In this document: positions 4,528 through 5,808 of the stretch, piece after piece | Position numbering within the stretch: position 1 is the first letter of the stretch | Layout of the letters: each line of letters starts with the position of its first letter | Assembly: GCA_021805585.1 (NCBI GenBank) | Contig: JAJZEY010000600.1 | Coordinates: 1-5,808 of the forward strand | Source: Planctomycetota bacterium | GTDB taxonomy: Bacteria; Planctomycetota; Phycisphaerae; WQYP01 | DNA length: 5,808 nucleotides | Reading direction: 5' to 3' | Position numbers and translations under genes: made by a program | The notes under the pieces: model-generated | What the model was told of the DNA's origin: nothing | The model's input: the letters and a program-made list of their open reading frames with translations, nothing else | Database searches by the model: none

Positions 4528-5808
4528 TCATGCCGGGCTTAGCCGCAGAAGGCGCGAAGCATGTCCCGGAAGCGCGGTATTTATATTGGTCTCCCTGTTC
4601 CCGATAAGCTTTCCACGCCAAAGGTCATACGCCATACAACTTGCGGGCAGGCCAAGATCGCGCATGGAAACAGTTAACCGCGAATTGCCACCGCCCGTCG
4701 GTCCGCGATTGAAAATTGCCAGCGCGGTATCGCCGTTATGCAATGGTTTGGTCCAGGCCTCCATAAAGCCCCGCCGTATCCGGCGAATCGCTTGGGCACC
4801 GGCGGCATCCTGATTGATGGCCAGAATGCCCCGGTTGGCAATCAGGGAAAGCGTCCATGGGTCCATTCTGGTCAGGTCCATCCCCAGCATCAGCGGCGAC
4901 GGTGCCATCGCCCAAAAAGACATTACGGTTTGCTGTTCATGTTTTGTGAAATGAGTGAATCTCGGGCCGCCCACACTGCGCTGGCCGATGCGGCCCAGGC
5001 ACAACATGTCCAGATCAGGCCAATGGCCCGGACCGGCAAATCCCTTCCAGGCCGCCACCAGATCAAACATGTCGTTCAGGGGTGCCCATGAATCCCAGAA
5101 GTCATCACGAATCCGCCACATATTGGCGTTTAAAATTATATCTTTGCCCTCCGCCACCGGTGTTGCACCCGGAGATGTGCTGAAAACAATTTCCGGGCCG
5201 AATCGATTCAGGGCGCGTCGAATCGCATGAATTTCAGCGATATGATAGGGACGCGACAAGTCATCGACCTTTATGAACCGGCAACCCCATTTTTTATACA
5301 GCCGAATCAGTGAATTGTAATACGCCTGACCCGCGGGGGTATCGCCGCGTACCCCGAACATATCGTTATTCCAGGTACACGTGCTGGCGGTATTGGCCGC
5401 CTGGCGCGCCGTAAAATTGGAACCTTCAATCGGGCTGTTGGCCGCGACCGCGCGGCGCGGTATTCCGCGCATGATGTGAAACCCGAATTTCAAATCCATC
5501 GCCCGGATTTTTCGTGACAGGGGGGCAAATCCATTTTCCTCGCCGGCCGAGGGAAACTTATTGACCGCCGGCAGAAGTCGGCCAAAGTGATCCATGGTTA
5601 AAGGGCCTCGCTGCCACACCGATCGCGGGGCCTGCTGCGGATCAAACCACAAATAATCTATTACGGCGTATTGGTAGCCGAATTCCCGCAGATGAGTGCG
5701 CATGAAACGGGCGTTCGCAAGATACTCAGTCTCCGTCACGCTGCCGCCGTAATTATCGTAACTATTCCAGCCCATGGGCGGCGTGGCGGAATTTTTCCAG
5801 AAGGCGGA
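4528..5808 (-). CDS. GH27-like alpha-galactosidase, N-terminus beyond the window
   Basis: This is a second family 27 glycoside hydrolase, paralogous to the 2915-4462 product. The ATG at 5775 is not a credible start: the frame is open to the right edge, reading SAFWKNSATPPMGWNSYDNYG across it, and TPPMGW is the conserved opening of the catalytic domain. A start and probably a signal peptide therefore lie outside. Counting from the Met at 5775, landmarks are VIDYLW (38-43), KFGFHIMRGIPR (96-107), FIKVDD (167-172) with D171 as expected nucleophile, MWRIRDDFWDSW (219-230) with D225 as expected acid/base, GHWPDLDML (249-257) and SPLMLGMDL (293-301). The C-terminal beta-sandwich runs from about 330 to the end at SRLLRLSPA. 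Unlike its neighbour it has no sorting signal, so it may be soluble or periplasmic. It is the most upstream gene of the block that can be seen, 65 bp before the next start. Family sure; substrate specificity unknown. Confidence 0.92.
   Translation of the reverse strand, partial: SAFWKNSATPPMGWNSYDNYGGSVTETEYLANARFMRTHLREFGYQYAVIDYLWFDPQQAPRSVWQRGPLTMDHFGRLLPAVNKFPSAGEENGFAPLSRKIRAMDLKFGFHIMRGIPRRAVAANSPIEGSNFTARQAANTASTCTWNNDMFGVRGDTPAGQAYYNSLIRLYKKWGCRFIKVDDLSRPYHIAEIHAIRRALNRFGPEIVFSTSPGATPVAEGKDIILNANMWRIRDDFWDSWAPLNDMFDLVAAWKGFAGPGHWPDLDMLCLGRIGQRSVGGPRFTHFTKHEQQTVMSFWAMAPSPLMLGMDLTRMDPWTLSLIANRGILAINQDAAGAQAIRRIRRGFMEAWTKPLHNGDTALAIFNRGPTGGGNSRLTVSMRDLGLPASCMAYDLWRGKLIGNRETNINTALPGHASRLLRLSPA

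Noticed and set aside
4499..5230. Three overlapping + strand frames opposite the second GH27 gene
   Set aside because: They are antisense to a strongly conserved catalytic domain and carry no motif or start signal of their own.
5773..5775. ATG as start of the second GH27 gene
   Set aside because: It is the Met of the conserved TPPMGW motif, the frame is open upstream to the window edge, and no ribosome site precedes it.

Overview
The window carries the 3' end of a ribosomal protein gene on the + strand, facing a block of four exported-protein genes on the - strand. I infer a Gram-negative bacterium of the Planctomycetota/Verrucomicrobiota kind, perhaps Phycisphaerae-like. The reasons are three proteins ending in PEP-CTERM-type (exosortase) sorting signals, GH27-type glycosidases beside them, and an S2 protein with a long Ala/Pro-rich tail. 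This placement is inference; the sequence alone does not prove the phylum.

Layout, left to right. Positions 1-701 (+) hold the C-terminal four fifths or so of ribosomal protein S2 (rpsB), followed at 730-763 by a clear intrinsic terminator. Positions 702-928 are a convergent intergenic region that also holds a perfect 11-bp hairpin with a nine-A flank (823-861). Read on the - strand this is the terminator of the opposing block. Then, all on the - strand and so transcribed right to left: a GH27-like glycoside hydrolase cut by the right edge (4528-5808); a second, paralogous GH27-like enzyme with a signal peptide and a C-terminal PEP-CTERM-like anchor (2915-4462); a PEP-CTERM protein of unknown function (2080-2892); and a second, distantly related PEP-CTERM protein (929-1711). 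Gaps are 65 bp, 22 bp and 368 bp. The first three genes look like one operon. The last may share the transcript or have its own promoter in the 368-bp gap.

The 368-bp gap (1712-2079) has no convincing gene but is structured. It holds a strong Shine-Dalgarno sequence in front of a four-codon reading frame, a run of short inverted repeats, and a cluster of ATTCCG/CGGAAT motifs close to the start of the last gene.

Working model (inference): the locus makes extracytoplasmic alpha-glycosidases acting on galactose- or arabinopyranose-type side chains of polysaccharides. At least one is kept at the cell envelope by exosortase sorting, together with two small beta-rich surface proteins that may bind carbohydrate or decorate the surface. 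No exosortase, transporter, regulator, mobile element, tRNA or CRISPR is visible here.
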